From positions 1 to 20,392 of IMG/VR virus record IMGVR_UViG_3300042486_000368: a stretch of DNA of 20,392 nt. One strand, given 5' to 3'. The translations under genes and the position numbers were made by a program. Shown here in pieces: positions 8,337 to 14,940 of this stretch. Numbering within the stretch: position 1 is the first letter of the stretch; every line of letters begins with the position of its first letter. The notes under the pieces are model-generated. The model ran no database searches. It saw only the letters and a program-made list of their open reading frames with translations, and had not been told where the DNA came from. The stretch comes from a virus.

Positions 8337-8731
8337 TTTCCCGGCGGCGTTTCCTCGTCGCTCTTGTACTTCGATTCGACGCGGATCTCGTTGGCCGCGA
8401 TCTGTTTGCCGATGCGCTCGATCTCGGTGATGATTTCGGGCAGGCGGTGAAATTCGATGCCAAGCGCGTAGACCAGTGCCGCTTTGCCGGCGGTGTTGTT
8501 GGCGATCGCCTCGGCGACCTCATCGACGGGCGCAGACTGCATCCACACGAAGGAATTGATCTGCCGTTGCAGCTCGATCTCGCTGACGCTGTCGCCATAG
8601 ATCATCGAGATATTGAGCAGGTCGGCAATCTGGCGCGAGCCAATGGAAAATGGCCGCATCTTGATGCCGCCGATAGTCTTGCTTTCGCTCTCGATCATGC
8701 CGAGCGCGATCATTTGATCTCTGGTTTCCAT
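8330..8731 (-). CDS. Tail assembly chaperone (G-like), 133 aa
   Basis: This is the short product of the G/GT chaperone pair, which keeps the tape measure soluble and nucleates tube polymerisation. The identification rests on position (between tube-like genes and tape measure), size, the lambda-type slippery heptamer near its 3' end, and a helical body (SRQIADLLNISMIYGDS, ELQRQINSFVWM, IITEIERIGKQI). I chose ATG 8731, 4 bases after the stop of the preceding gene; an upstream ATG at 8791 would give 153 aa but overlap that gene by 56 bases and add a low-complexity basic N-terminus. The protein ends KSDEETPPGKS two codons after the slip site. Primary sequence similarity to lambda G is not evident to me. 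Confidence 0.75.
   Translation of the reverse strand: METRDQMIALGMIESESKTIGGIKMRPFSIGSRQIADLLNISMIYGDSVSEIELQRQINSFVWMQSAPVDEVAEAIANNTAGKAALVYALGIEFHRLPEIITEIERIGKQIAANEIRVESKYKSDEETPPGKS
8336..8342 (-). promoter_or_regulatory. Programmed -1 ribosomal frameshift site, G GGA AAG
   Basis: On the minus strand the 0-frame reads CCG GGA AAG TCC TGA. The heptamer G GGA AAG is the same as the lambda G/GT slippery sequence. Both tRNAs can re-pair after a one-base backward slip (GGG AAA), and the new frame leads directly into the T-like frame. The 0-frame stop is only two codons downstream, as expected for a site that makes both a short and an extended product. A CCGGGA/TCCCGG inverted repeat surrounds the site, but I cannot say whether it matters. 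Confidence 0.85.
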
Positions 8732-8735
8732 AATT

Positions 8736-9203
8736 TTAGAATATCGAAAGGATCTTTTCGCGCTGGGCTTTGCTTTCTGGGTCGTTGCCACTAGGCACGA
8801 CAGCGAGGCGCTTGCCCTTGCGGATTAGCAGCATCGGGCGCATGGTCTTGATCTTGTCGACGAGGCCGTGGTGCGAATCGAACGCAGCACGCATGTAGGA
8901 AATCGGGTGGTCGGGATTTGCCTCACACCATTCCTGCGAATTGAAGCGCTTCTGGAACTCAACGAAGTTGATTTCCTCCTCCTTCGCGATCGGCGTAAAT
9001 TTGATCTTTTTGCCGCCGTCCATCATCCATGTGACGGTGCGCTTCGGATTGCCGCAGACATCTTCGATGGTGTCGGAGAATGCCTTTTCCGTTCCGAACT
9101 CACAACCAGAGGCAATGGCCGAGCCGATAAGCCGCGTGTTGCGACTCTCGACGGGCGGGGTATCATGGTCGCGCACGATGGCGACCGTGGATCCTTGTCT
9201 CAT
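8736..9203 (-). CDS. Hypothetical tail-region protein, 155 aa
   Basis: This is a single-domain protein of unknown family between the tube-like pair and the chaperone. It has a mixed strand/helix pattern, a conserved-looking central segment (NPDHPISYMRAAFDSHHGLV) with two adjacent histidines, then basic strands (MRPMLLIRKGKRLAVVP). Three cysteines (SGCEFG, EDVCGN, EWCEAN) could be metal ligands but do not form a recognisable zinc motif. Its ATG follows a short intergenic hairpin-bearing gap on the downstream side. The context suggests a tail assembly or tube-associated protein; nothing more can be supported. Confidence 0.55.
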   Translation of the reverse strand: MRQGSTVAIVRDHDTPPVESRNTRLIGSAIASGCEFGTEKAFSDTIEDVCGNPKRTVTWMMDGGKKIKFTPIAKEEEINFVEFQKRFNSQEWCEANPDHPISYMRAAFDSHHGLVDKIKTMRPMLLIRKGKRLAVVPSGNDPESKAQREKILSIF

Positions 9204-9217
9204 GGTTGATTTTAGGT

Positions 9218-9231
9218 GGCTCTTACGAGCC
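9218..9231 (-). other. Short intergenic hairpin
   Basis: GGCTC TTAC GAGCC forms a perfect 5-base-pair stem with a 4-base loop in the 30-base gap between the 114-aa and 155-aa genes. There is no U tract after it on the minus strand, so it is not a convincing terminator. It may be an mRNA-processing or stability element, or chance. Confidence 0.35.
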
Positions 9232-9233
9232 GG

Positions 9234-9578
9234 TTATTGGACGATCGCTGCCGCGTCCGGGAAAACGGTGCCGCTGATCTCGAACTCGTTGAAATCGTCG
9301 TTTTTCTCGCTTAGTTTCACCGAGGTAATGACAGTCACACCACCAGTCGGAATGTAGTCGGGGATGTACCCAGAGGCACTCGTGTCACCGGCATCAACGC
9401 TGGTCGTGCCACGGCCTTTGACCGTGAACTCGTAGGTGGGGTCGAAAGTCTTGGCCGCGCCAAATCCGCCCTCTGTGGACATGACCATCTTCGACTCCAT
9501 GTTCTTGGTCGACTCGACGCTCTCGATCAGCTCAGCGGATACTGACTGAACTCCAATTTGGTTGAAAGTGATTGCCAT
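9234..9578 (-). CDS. Small tail tube-like protein, paralogue 2, 114 aa
   Basis: This is a small, beta-rich acidic protein immediately downstream of a clear paralogue. Both carry ES(S/T)K near residue 25, a central T(V/I)(K/T)G(K/R)G strand, and near the C-terminus ITSVK.SE.N.DF.EFEI followed by a T.(Y/F) strand. Position (after the tail terminator and before the chaperone) is where siphoviruses encode the major tail tube protein, so this and its neighbour are the only candidates for the tube. They are shorter than lambda V but similar in size to a minimal tube domain; the tube assignment is therefore inference. Compared with its sister it has an insert rich in glycine, serine and tyrosine (ASGYIPDYIPTGGV). 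Confidence 0.6.
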   Translation of the reverse strand: MAITFNQIGVQSVSAELIESVESTKNMESKMVMSTEGGFGAAKTFDPTYEFTVKGRGTTSVDAGDTSASGYIPDYIPTGGVTVITSVKLSEKNDDFNEFEISGTVFPDAAAIVQ

Positions 9579-9590
9579 GGCTTTGAATGA

Positions 9591-9905
9591 TTAGATTTCG
9601 TCGTAGATGGTCGCTTGGATCTCGAACTCGGGGAAATCCTCGTTGCTCTCGCTTTGCTTGACGGAGGTGATCATTGCTGCGCCCAGGGTAACGGTGCCGG
9701 CGACGACTGCTTCGATGTCGGCGTCGCCCTTGCCAGTGATTGTGACATTGCGTGTGATGAGCTTGCGCGGTCCGGCAAAGACGGTGACGCCCTGCTCGTC
9801 GCGAATGGTTGCAACCTCGACAGAGGAGTCCTTGCTCGACTCGCTCACATGTCCGGTGTTCGGAGAGAGGCCGTGTGTGTTATTGACTCCAAAAGTCGCT
9901 GCCAT
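9591..9905 (-). CDS. Small tail tube-like protein, paralogue 1, 104 aa
   Basis: This is the upstream member of a tandem duplication. It shares with the next protein the ESSKDSS/ESTKNME segment, the VTITGKGD strand, and a nearly identical C-terminal block ending NEDFPEFEI. Its mRNA leader contains a 6-base-pair hairpin (9909-9924) ending 3 bases before the ATG, and a TTGAC element 17 bases upstream. One of the two proteins may be the polymerising tube subunit and the other an initiator, terminator or decorated form; alternatively they alternate in the tube. Assignment is from location, size, duplicated state and beta character, with no direct family match. Confidence 0.6.
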   Translation of the reverse strand: MAATFGVNNTHGLSPNTGHVSESSKDSSVEVATIRDEQGVTVFAGPRKLITRNVTITGKGDADIEAVVAGTVTLGAAMITSVKQSESNEDFPEFEIQATIYDEI

Positions 9906-9908
9906 GAT

Positions 9909-9924
9909 ACACCCGCGTGGGTGT
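9909..9924 (-). promoter_or_regulatory. Leader hairpin just upstream of the tube-like gene start
   Basis: ACACCC and GGGTGT form a perfect 6-base-pair stem with a 4-base loop. The 3' edge lies 3 bases before the ATG at 9905, where it could occlude or position the ribosome. No U tract follows, so it is not a terminator. Function is inferred. Confidence 0.4.
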
Positions 9925-9929
9925 CAACT

Positions 9930-10328
9930 TCACAAGCGAGTGACGCCGATGAGTGCCTCAATCGATGTGACCCAGCGGCCATCGTCTGACACAGCGGCGG
10001 TGTGATTGGTGATGTGGAATCCGCGCACCTCGATGGCGGTGATGCCGAGGCTCTGGGCTGAAGGCAGCGGCTCAGTAAATGCCTCTCTCACCTCGTCCAC
10101 AATATCCATGTGGGCGCTGCGGGTGCTGCCGTCTGCCGGCGATGAGATGGAAACTTTGACCGTGGCTTTGTAGAGGCTGCCGACGACGCCTTCCACCTGG
10201 TCGGCGAGCACCAGCACCGCGTGTGATTCTGGCGTGCGGACATCCGAGCTGGTGCCGGTGAAGACCTCGATGTCATTGCCGAGGTTGCCGACGAGCTCGG
10301 CGAGATAGTCTTCGATGTGTTGGTTCAT
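9930..10328 (-). CDS. Tail terminator / tail completion-like protein, 132 aa
   Basis: The size, the position between a head-closure candidate and tube-like proteins, and the strand/helix pattern agree with the gpU/gp17-type tail terminators that cap the tube and join it to the head. Visible features: an N-terminal helix (HIEDYLAELVGNLG), a beta strand pair with AVLVLADQVEGVVG and KATVKVSISSP, a helix (HMDIVDEVREAFTEP), and final strands (VTSIEALIGVTRL). The pattern of a strand ending in S(S/T)P followed by a long helix is common in this fold. No diagnostic motif exists for the family, so confidence is moderate. It begins 5 bases after the stop of the preceding gene. Confidence 0.55.
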   Translation of the reverse strand: MNQHIEDYLAELVGNLGNDIEVFTGTSSDVRTPESHAVLVLADQVEGVVGSLYKATVKVSISSPADGSTRSAHMDIVDEVREAFTEPLPSAQSLGITAIEVRGFHITNHTAAVSDDGRWVTSIEALIGVTRL

Positions 10329-10333
10329 GGTGA

Positions 10334-10642
10334 TTAACGGCGGGCAACTCGGTATTCGATGACGCCAGCACCGGGCTTGAGCATGATCTCTTCGACCTTG
10401 TAGCGCAGATCGCCGATCGTCATGGCGCTGTTCTGTGCCGGTGCTGGATCTGGTAGGTGCGCGACCAGCATGCGGACGCTGAGTGATCCGTCCTGGGAGA
10501 ATCCTCCTTCTTCCAAATCGATCTGGACGCCACCCATCGAGATCGCGGCGACATACTCCTCTTCACCGATGGTGATTGGTACGCCGATGTCTTCGAGAAT
10601 CGATGCGAATGCCTCGGCGGCGGCTTCTTGAATTAGGTTCAC
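10334..10642 (-). CDS. Head-tail connector / head-closure-like protein, 102 aa
   Basis: This protein starts with GTG at 10642, immediately after the terminator, with TTGAC within the terminator U tract 14 bases upstream. The C-terminal half has the pattern seen in lambda FII-like head-closure proteins: a short region ending MTIGDLRYKVEEI, then a strand and a terminal VIEYRVARR. The N-terminus is helical (AAAEAFASILEDIGVPITI), followed by strands. In siphoviruses such proteins plug the portal complex and form the site where the tail docks. Position after the capsid gene and before the tail terminator supports this. An ATPase or enzyme role is not suggested by any motif. Confidence 0.55.
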   Translation of the reverse strand: MNLIQEAAAEAFASILEDIGVPITIGEEEYVAAISMGGVQIDLEEGGFSQDGSLSVRMLVAHLPDPAPAQNSAMTIGDLRYKVEEIMLKPGAGVIEYRVARR

Positions 10643-10659
10643 GCTTCACGCGCGGCGTC

Positions 10660-10696
10660 AAAAAAGCCCCACCCGGAAATTTCCAGATGGGGCTTT
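10660..10696 (-). terminator. Rho-independent terminator between capsid block and neck/tail genes
   Basis: On the minus strand AAAGCCCCA pairs with TGGGGCTTT, enclosing an inner dyad (GGAAATTTCC), and the stem runs into a T6 tract. It lies 28 bases after the stop of the 85-aa gene and 18 bases before the next start. The strong GC stem plus U tract makes this the only convincing intrinsic terminator in the window. Because all genes face the same way, it probably reduces rather than abolishes transcription into the neck and tail genes. Confidence 0.85.
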
Positions 10697-10723
10697 CTCC
10701 TTAGACACTACCAATGAAACAAA

Positions 10724-10981
10724 TTACTTCTTGACCTTCTTCGGCTCGGGTGTCTCTGCGGCTTCCGGCTCGATCGGCTCGATCACTGCGGCGGCTGCTT
10801 TTTTCGCATACCGCTTGAGCGTGTCACCGTTCGACCAGATTTGCACCTCATCAGCACCACCGAAATCGCCGGTCACTTTCGCGGCCTTGAAATCGGCAAG
10901 CTGGTCGGCCAACGTCACACTCGGAAGGTGCTTAACCTTCCAAGTGTCGCCATTGCGGGTTAGTGTGATGGCGCGGCGCAT
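10724..10981 (-). CDS. Small protein after the capsid gene, 85 aa
   Basis: The ATG lies 2 bases after the capsid stop, so the two are co-translated. The first 60 residues form a compact strand-rich domain (RAITLTRNGDTWKVKHL, DEVQIWSNGDTLKRYAKKAA) and the last 20 are a disordered-looking acidic and basic tail (EPIEPEAAETPEPKKVKK). Lambda has FI, a packaging-assisting protein, at this position, but I see no sequence reason to equate them. It could also be a head decoration or capsid-associated protein expressed at high level with the capsid, since the terminator follows it directly. Role unresolved. Confidence 0.55.
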   Translation of the reverse strand: MRRAITLTRNGDTWKVKHLPSVTLADQLADFKAAKVTGDFGGADEVQIWSNGDTLKRYAKKAAAAVIEPIEPEAAETPEPKKVKK

Positions 10982-10983
10982 GA

Positions 10984-11889
10984 TTAGGCGGAGACGATCC
11001 GTTTGAGGGCTGCGGCGTGGCCGAGGGCGAAACCATAGTTGACCTCGATGACCGATTTCTCGGTGTCGGTGTCAGGATCACCCCATGAGCGGTACTCGAT
11101 GGTGAGGCCGGTCTCTGGGTCGGTGACGGTCTCGTAGTTGGTGAGGCTGGCGCGCACACCCGAGGAAGGAGTCACGGGCGAGAATGCCACGAGGATCGCT
11201 TCTGGGAGTGCCACCATGCCGACGAGGTTCTGCGAGTTGCCGGGGATGAGGTTGGTGCCGATGACATTGAAGCCAGCGATGCTTGGAAGCAGGCCATTTT
11301 GGATCGCCGAGGCGGTGCCAACTGCGGCCGCATTCTTGATGCCGGCGTCCTTGAGCAGCGCGCCTTCGTAGGCGTTGTCGAGGATCATCGTGCGGCTCGA
11401 TTTTGCCCACTTCGCTTGGTCGAGTGCGGTCTTGATGGTGATCACATCATCCGAATCAAACGCGGAGGCCGCGCTGGTAAGGACAGGTGCGCCGTAGTTG
11501 GCGGTCGTCACAACACTGAGGATGTCCTTGATGATGTCTTCGGCGAGCTTGCGACCCTTCAGGAAACCGAGTTGCTCGGGATTGAAGTAGGGTTGGCGAG
11601 CGAGTTCGCTGGAGGTGAAGGAAAGCGCTTGGTACTTGCGCTTGTTGACGGTGATTTCGCGGCTGTTGATCGCATTCGTGTCGCTGAATGCGTAGGTGCC
11701 GTTGAAATCGACGGTGGCGTCCGTTGCCAATGGGAAGAAAGGCACGGAAACTTTGTCAGTGCCTTGAAGCGGGACCGAGTTGTACACGGTCGAGAAGGCA
11801 TTGATGGGAAGAAGCGCCTCGCGAAGTGCAACAAGCGCACTGTCGAGGACGACATTCAGTTTGAGTTCATTGCTGATGGTGGTTGCCAT
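10984..11889 (-). CDS. Major capsid protein, 301 aa
   Basis: The shell subunit is expected here, after the protease/scaffold gene, and the size suits an HK97-fold capsid protein. Visible features: an N-terminal helix (VALREALLPINAFSTVY), a strand-loop (E-loop-like) section with VSVPFFPLATDATVDF, a helix (FLKGRKLAEDIIKDILSVV), and an A-domain-like section with SIAGFNVIGTNLI and VALPEAILVAF. The C-terminal strands (LTIEYRSWGDPDTDTEKSVI, GFALGHAAALKRI) match those of capsid proteins in which a GT.L loop precedes a domain-swapped strand. No cleavage site is evident. The ATG at 11889 has no clear Shine-Dalgarno. A 47-base gap separates it from the protease gene. Confidence 0.82.
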   Translation of the reverse strand: MATTISNELKLNVVLDSALVALREALLPINAFSTVYNSVPLQGTDKVSVPFFPLATDATVDFNGTYAFSDTNAINSREITVNKRKYQALSFTSSELARQPYFNPEQLGFLKGRKLAEDIIKDILSVVTTANYGAPVLTSAASAFDSDDVITIKTALDQAKWAKSSRTMILDNAYEGALLKDAGIKNAAAVGTASAIQNGLLPSIAGFNVIGTNLIPGNSQNLVGMVALPEAILVAFSPVTPSSGVRASLTNYETVTDPETGLTIEYRSWGDPDTDTEKSVIEVNYGFALGHAAALKRIVSA

Positions 11890-11936
11890 GATGATTGGAT
11901 GAGTTCGTTGTGGTTAGTTCGGGTTGGTTTTTGGTT

Positions 11937-12395
11937 TCAAAGTTTGGCCGCGTGGGCTTCGAGTTCCTTGCGGTGAGCCCTGAAAATTCGGGTTTTCTCT
12001 GCGCCAGAAGCGTTCTTCCACTGGTCGTAGATGCTCTCGCTGCTCTGTGCGTCCGGTGAGACATTCACGGGTGCGCTGGAGCTGCGGCTGGCGATGGCGG
12101 CGGCCTTGGCGGCTACTGCTTCATCGATGGAAAGTTGATTGGCCTTCAGTGCGGCGATCTCGCCTTGCAGCGTTGCCAGCGTGGCCTTGAGGTCGCCGAT
12201 GATCTCGGTGGCGGACTCTTCCTTGGGCTCATCAGCAGGCGCGCTTTCGTTTTCGCCTTCTGGTGCGGATTCAGGAGCTGCCTCTTGCTCACCTTCCGGT
12301 GCGGATGGGGCGGCTTCGTTTGCGATTTCCGCAACAACGGTCTCGACCGATGCGACGACTTCTTCGGATGGGGTGCTGGCGACTTGTTCGCTCAT
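11937..12395 (-). CDS. Possible nested scaffold protein (Nu3-like) from an internal start, 152 aa
   Basis: In lambda the scaffold Nu3 is translated from an internal start inside the protease gene C, in the same frame. Here an in-frame ATG (residue 278 of the protease) falls exactly at the boundary between protease domain and acidic tail, with GGAAG 5 bases upstream and a TTGAC element 15 bases upstream like those of several other starts. The product would be acidic, with a coiled helix and a basic C-terminal capsid-binding helix, the usual make-up of phage scaffolds. No separate scaffold gene exists between portal and capsid, which supports this. Internal initiation is inferred, not shown. 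Confidence 0.5.
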   Translation of the reverse strand: MSEQVASTPSEEVVASVETVVAEIANEAAPSAPEGEQEAAPESAPEGENESAPADEPKEESATEIIGDLKATLATLQGEIAALKANQLSIDEAVAAKAAAIASRSSSAPVNVSPDAQSSESIYDQWKNASGAEKTRIFRAHRKELEAHAAKL

Positions 12396-13226
12396 GCCAT
12401 CTTCCGCAGTGTCAACTGCGCGAAGCGGAGAGGATCCGGCTTTGCCTGCTTGCGAAGCACTGCGCACCACGGTGGCGAGGCCCAGCGACTCGGCTTGCGG
12501 GCCGTAGAATGTCTGACCTTGCATCGCCTCGGCTGGGATCTTCCGACCTTGGCGTGTGACGGCGGATTTGAACTCGCCAAAGACTTGATCAATCCGCTCT
12601 TGGATCAGCTCGCGTTGTGATTCGGTGAGCGAGGTGCCAGGGAAACCGGCTGCTTTGAACTTGCCGGTGGTGAAAAGCTCGACCTTCACGCCGAGCATCT
12701 CGGCGCGTTTGCTTTGGTCGATGTGCGGGACCATCACACCGATGGATCCGACCGATGCCGAGCGCGTCATCGAGACGCTGGTCGCTTGCGAGCCGAGCCA
12801 GTAGGCAGCGGATGCCATCGTACCGGAGGTGTGCGCACGCACCGGCTTGACCTTGCTGGCTTCGTAGATTGCATCGGCGGCCTCGGGGGTGCCGCGAACG
12901 GTTCCGCCAGGAGAGTCGATGTTGAGAACGATCGATGTGACCGCTGGATCAGCGGTGGCGCTTTCAACGGTGGAGCGAACTTCATCGAGACTCGTCGCAC
13001 CGAGCATCACGCGATCGAACTCGTCGGTGGTCGGAAGGAGCGGACCAGTGATCGAGATTGTGGCGACGCCATCAGCGACGCTCATGATCGACTGCGGTGC
13101 CTCGCTCTGCGGCAGGGTGAAGAGTTTGCCGGCGGCCATATCCATGGCCAAACCGATGATGCCGTCCATTGCCTCCGGGGCGATGGCCCACGGCTCCTGT
13201 GTCAAAATGAGATCGCGTGCGTTCAC
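11937..13226 (-). CDS. S49 (SppA/gpC-like) head maturation protease with C-terminal scaffold-like region, 429 aa
   Basis: This protease cleaves scaffold and portal-vertex proteins during capsid maturation. Residues about 50-250 match the S49 fold: a strand with SIVLNIDSPGGTV (98-110), TSGTMASAAYW (133-143) with the probable serine nucleophile S139, SVGSIGVMVPH (158-168), and TTGKFKAAG with K189 or K191 as candidate general base. Residues 280-340 are acidic, alanine/proline/glutamate-rich repeats, then 340-380 a coiled helix, and 390-429 a basic helical end. The start is a GTG at 13226, since an in-frame stop lies just upstream; the N-terminus PWAIAPEAMDGIIGL is family-like. An internal ATG at 12395 would make the scaffold separately. 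It follows the portal gene by 26 bases. Confidence 0.88.
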   Translation of the reverse strand: MNARDLILTQEPWAIAPEAMDGIIGLAMDMAAGKLFTLPQSEAPQSIMSVADGVATISITGPLLPTTDEFDRVMLGATSLDEVRSTVESATADPAVTSIVLNIDSPGGTVRGTPEAADAIYEASKVKPVRAHTSGTMASAAYWLGSQATSVSMTRSASVGSIGVMVPHIDQSKRAEMLGVKVELFTTGKFKAAGFPGTSLTESQRELIQERIDQVFGEFKSAVTRQGRKIPAEAMQGQTFYGPQAESLGLATVVRSASQAGKAGSSPLRAVDTAEDGMSEQVASTPSEEVVASVETVVAEIANEAAPSAPEGEQEAAPESAPEGENESAPADEPKEESATEIIGDLKATLATLQGEIAALKANQLSIDEAVAAKAAAIASRSSSAPVNVSPDAQSSESIYDQWKNASGAEKTRIFRAHRKELEAHAAKL

Positions 13227-13252
13227 GCGATGCGTGGGGTGTCAATTCCCCA

Positions 13253-14677
13253 TCACTTCGCAGGCCCAGTCGGCGCTTCGACTGGCGGGGTGGCAACTCC
13301 CGATGCGAACAGCATCTGCAAGGGGATGTTGTATTTCTCCGCGAGATCTTGAAGGTGAGCGATGTCGCGAGCGCGGCGTTCGGCTTCCTCCTCGAAGTCC
13401 ATGCCCAGCTCGGCGAAGTGATCGGACAAGGTCTTGAGACCGGCCTTCACATCTTCGCGGTTTTGAAGCGACTCCCGACCGGCATCGACGGTGACGCGGC
13501 GCGGGGTGACGACGGAAATCTTCCACCATCCTGCAATCAGCGGGATCTCGCCACGAGTGATGGCGTCGCCGATGACGAACTTCCAGACGGGCGTGAGAAA
13601 GCGGCGGATGAGGATGTTTTGCCTGTGGGAGAATCGGCGGTCTGCTTTAGCGACCACCATACGGACTCCGGCGCCACCGATCTTGCTCGAATCTGCGGTG
13701 AACTCGTATGGCACCACTCCGAGCGCTGAATCGCGGCGGAGGTGATCGAGAAATCCAGTGAAGGTGGGCGATGGGCGGTTGGACTCGAAGGGCTTGAGTT
13801 CCTCGCCTGGCTTGAGCGCGACCCACTTGCCGCCGACGATCTTTTGCAATGCAGTCGGGTCACTGTGTGGATTGTCTTCGGCCTTGCCAGAGTCGATGTC
13901 GAGTCCGCCAAAGCCGTCGTTGCTATCGATCTCGCCATTCTGCGTGGTGATCGCGAACGATTTGTCGGCATGATCTTTGAGCGCGTGCTTTTCGAGCGCG
14001 AGCAATTCCATCTCATCGCGAATGTGATTTATCGAATGCGCCAGTGATGGCACGCCGCGAGCCGATGATGCGCGCTCTGGGTCAAAAATATGCAGCACCG
14101 AGTAGGCTGGAAGCTCGATGAAAGTGCCGTCATCCTGCTTCACATTGTACGAAACTGGTCGGCCATAGCCGTCAAAACGGATGCCATCGACCGTGCCATC
14201 GTTGTTCCCGCCGCTCACGCGGTGGCTTTCGATAAGTTGGATAACCGGGCGGCCTTCAACGCGGGTGAGATGGACGAAAATATCACCGTCTTCGTCGATC
14301 GCGCGGCAGATGAGCATTTCGCACTCGGAAAGGGAGAATCGTCCCGTCACCTCGCACTGATTCGACCATTCTTCCCAGAAGTCGAGCGCGCCGGCAATCC
14401 ACTCGCGGTCTTCGGTCTTTGGCTGAATCTTGAGACCATCGCCGACCGAGTAGACGGCCATGTCGAAGACCATTTCGCGGGCAAACCCGCTGTTTTTCAT
14501 CAGATACCGGCTGCCTTTGATGAGTTCGTTGCGTACCAGCGGCGTCGCCTCCTTGCGGTGGTCTTGCGGAGCGGCGGCGGGCAGGCGTTGGCGAACCGGC
14601 GATGGGTTGACGCTCTCGTAGGGTGACCATCCGAAGGCTGAAGCGGCGGACTTGGTGATTTTTTGCAGCAGGTTCAT
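13253..14677 (-). CDS. Portal protein (lambda gpB family), 474 aa
   Basis: The dodecameric portal is the channel for DNA entry and the site of head-tail attachment. A longer frame starts at 14788, but ATG 14677, 1 base after the stop of the preceding gene, gives a natural N-terminus (MNLLQKITKSAAS). Family patterns: RNELIKGSRYLMKNSGFARE (50-69), an SVGDGLKI strand (77-84), WEEWSNQCEVTGR (101-113), the RAIDEDGDIFVHL strand (125-137), and a QLIESHRV segment. The middle has LEKHALKDHADKSFAIT and the later VVPYEFTAD and RRFSHRQNILIRRFLTPVW region, all typical of lambda-like portals. The C-terminus ends in a proline-rich tail. It is slightly shorter than lambda gpB. Confidence 0.9.
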   Translation of the reverse strand: MNLLQKITKSAASAFGWSPYESVNPSPVRQRLPAAAPQDHRKEATPLVRNELIKGSRYLMKNSGFAREMVFDMAVYSVGDGLKIQPKTEDREWIAGALDFWEEWSNQCEVTGRFSLSECEMLICRAIDEDGDIFVHLTRVEGRPVIQLIESHRVSGGNNDGTVDGIRFDGYGRPVSYNVKQDDGTFIELPAYSVLHIFDPERASSARGVPSLAHSINHIRDEMELLALEKHALKDHADKSFAITTQNGEIDSNDGFGGLDIDSGKAEDNPHSDPTALQKIVGGKWVALKPGEELKPFESNRPSPTFTGFLDHLRRDSALGVVPYEFTADSSKIGGAGVRMVVAKADRRFSHRQNILIRRFLTPVWKFVIGDAITRGEIPLIAGWWKISVVTPRRVTVDAGRESLQNREDVKAGLKTLSDHFAELGMDFEEEAERRARDIAHLQDLAEKYNIPLQMLFASGVATPPVEAPTGPAK

Positions 14678-14678
14678 G

Positions 14679-14924
14679 TTAGAAATTACCGGCAGTTGAC
14701 TGACAGGTGCGGCGGGTCTTGCCGTAGGTGATCGGGTCGAGCTTGCGGAGAGCGTGCTGGCAAGCCGCGATGATCTCTTTCGTGTCATCGAGGCGCTTGT
14801 AAGTGATCTGCGATCCCGACTCCTGGAAGCTGACCATGAGCTTCTTCAGTGTCTTTTTGTTCTCTTCGAGGATCTCGACCACCTCTTCGGTGGAAAAACC
14901 TGTCGTCATGTCGAGGGCCGCCAT
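14679..14924 (-). CDS. gpW-like head-tail joining protein, 81 aa
   Basis: This small protein sits between the terminase and portal genes, where lambda has W. I chose ATG 14924, preceded by AGAGGG and lying 17 bases after the terminase stop; a longer frame from 14999 would overlap the terminase by 59 bases. The sequence starts with a helix (STEEVVEILEENKKTLKKLM), then a short hairpin-like pair (SGSQITYKRLDD) and a second helix (TKEIIAACQHALRKLD), matching the helix-hairpin-helix layout of gpW. A TTGAC element whose TGA is the terminase stop lies 15 bases upstream. gpW proteins stabilise packaged heads and provide the docking site for the next connector. Similarity is structural in kind, so moderate confidence. 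Confidence 0.6.
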   Translation of the reverse strand: MAALDMTTGFSTEEVVEILEENKKTLKKLMVSFQESGSQITYKRLDDTKEIIAACQHALRKLDPITYGKTRRTCQSTAGNF

Positions 14925-14940
14925 GCCCTCTGACAAGTTG

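Noticed and set aside
10724-10981. Naming the 85-aa gene as lambda FI or a decoration protein
   Set aside because: Only position supports either; the sequence shows no family pattern.
11299-11976. 225-aa plus-strand frame opposite the capsid gene
   Set aside because: It is antisense to a well-supported capsid gene, lacks family features, and its length is explained by high GC content in the opposite frame.
12714-13352. 212-aa plus-strand frame opposite the protease gene
   Set aside because: It has arginine- and glycine-rich shadow composition and lies across the protease domain and portal end; no ribosome site or independent context.
14090-14626. 178-aa plus-strand frame opposite the portal gene
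   Set aside because: Antisense to conserved portal motifs, with no supporting signals.
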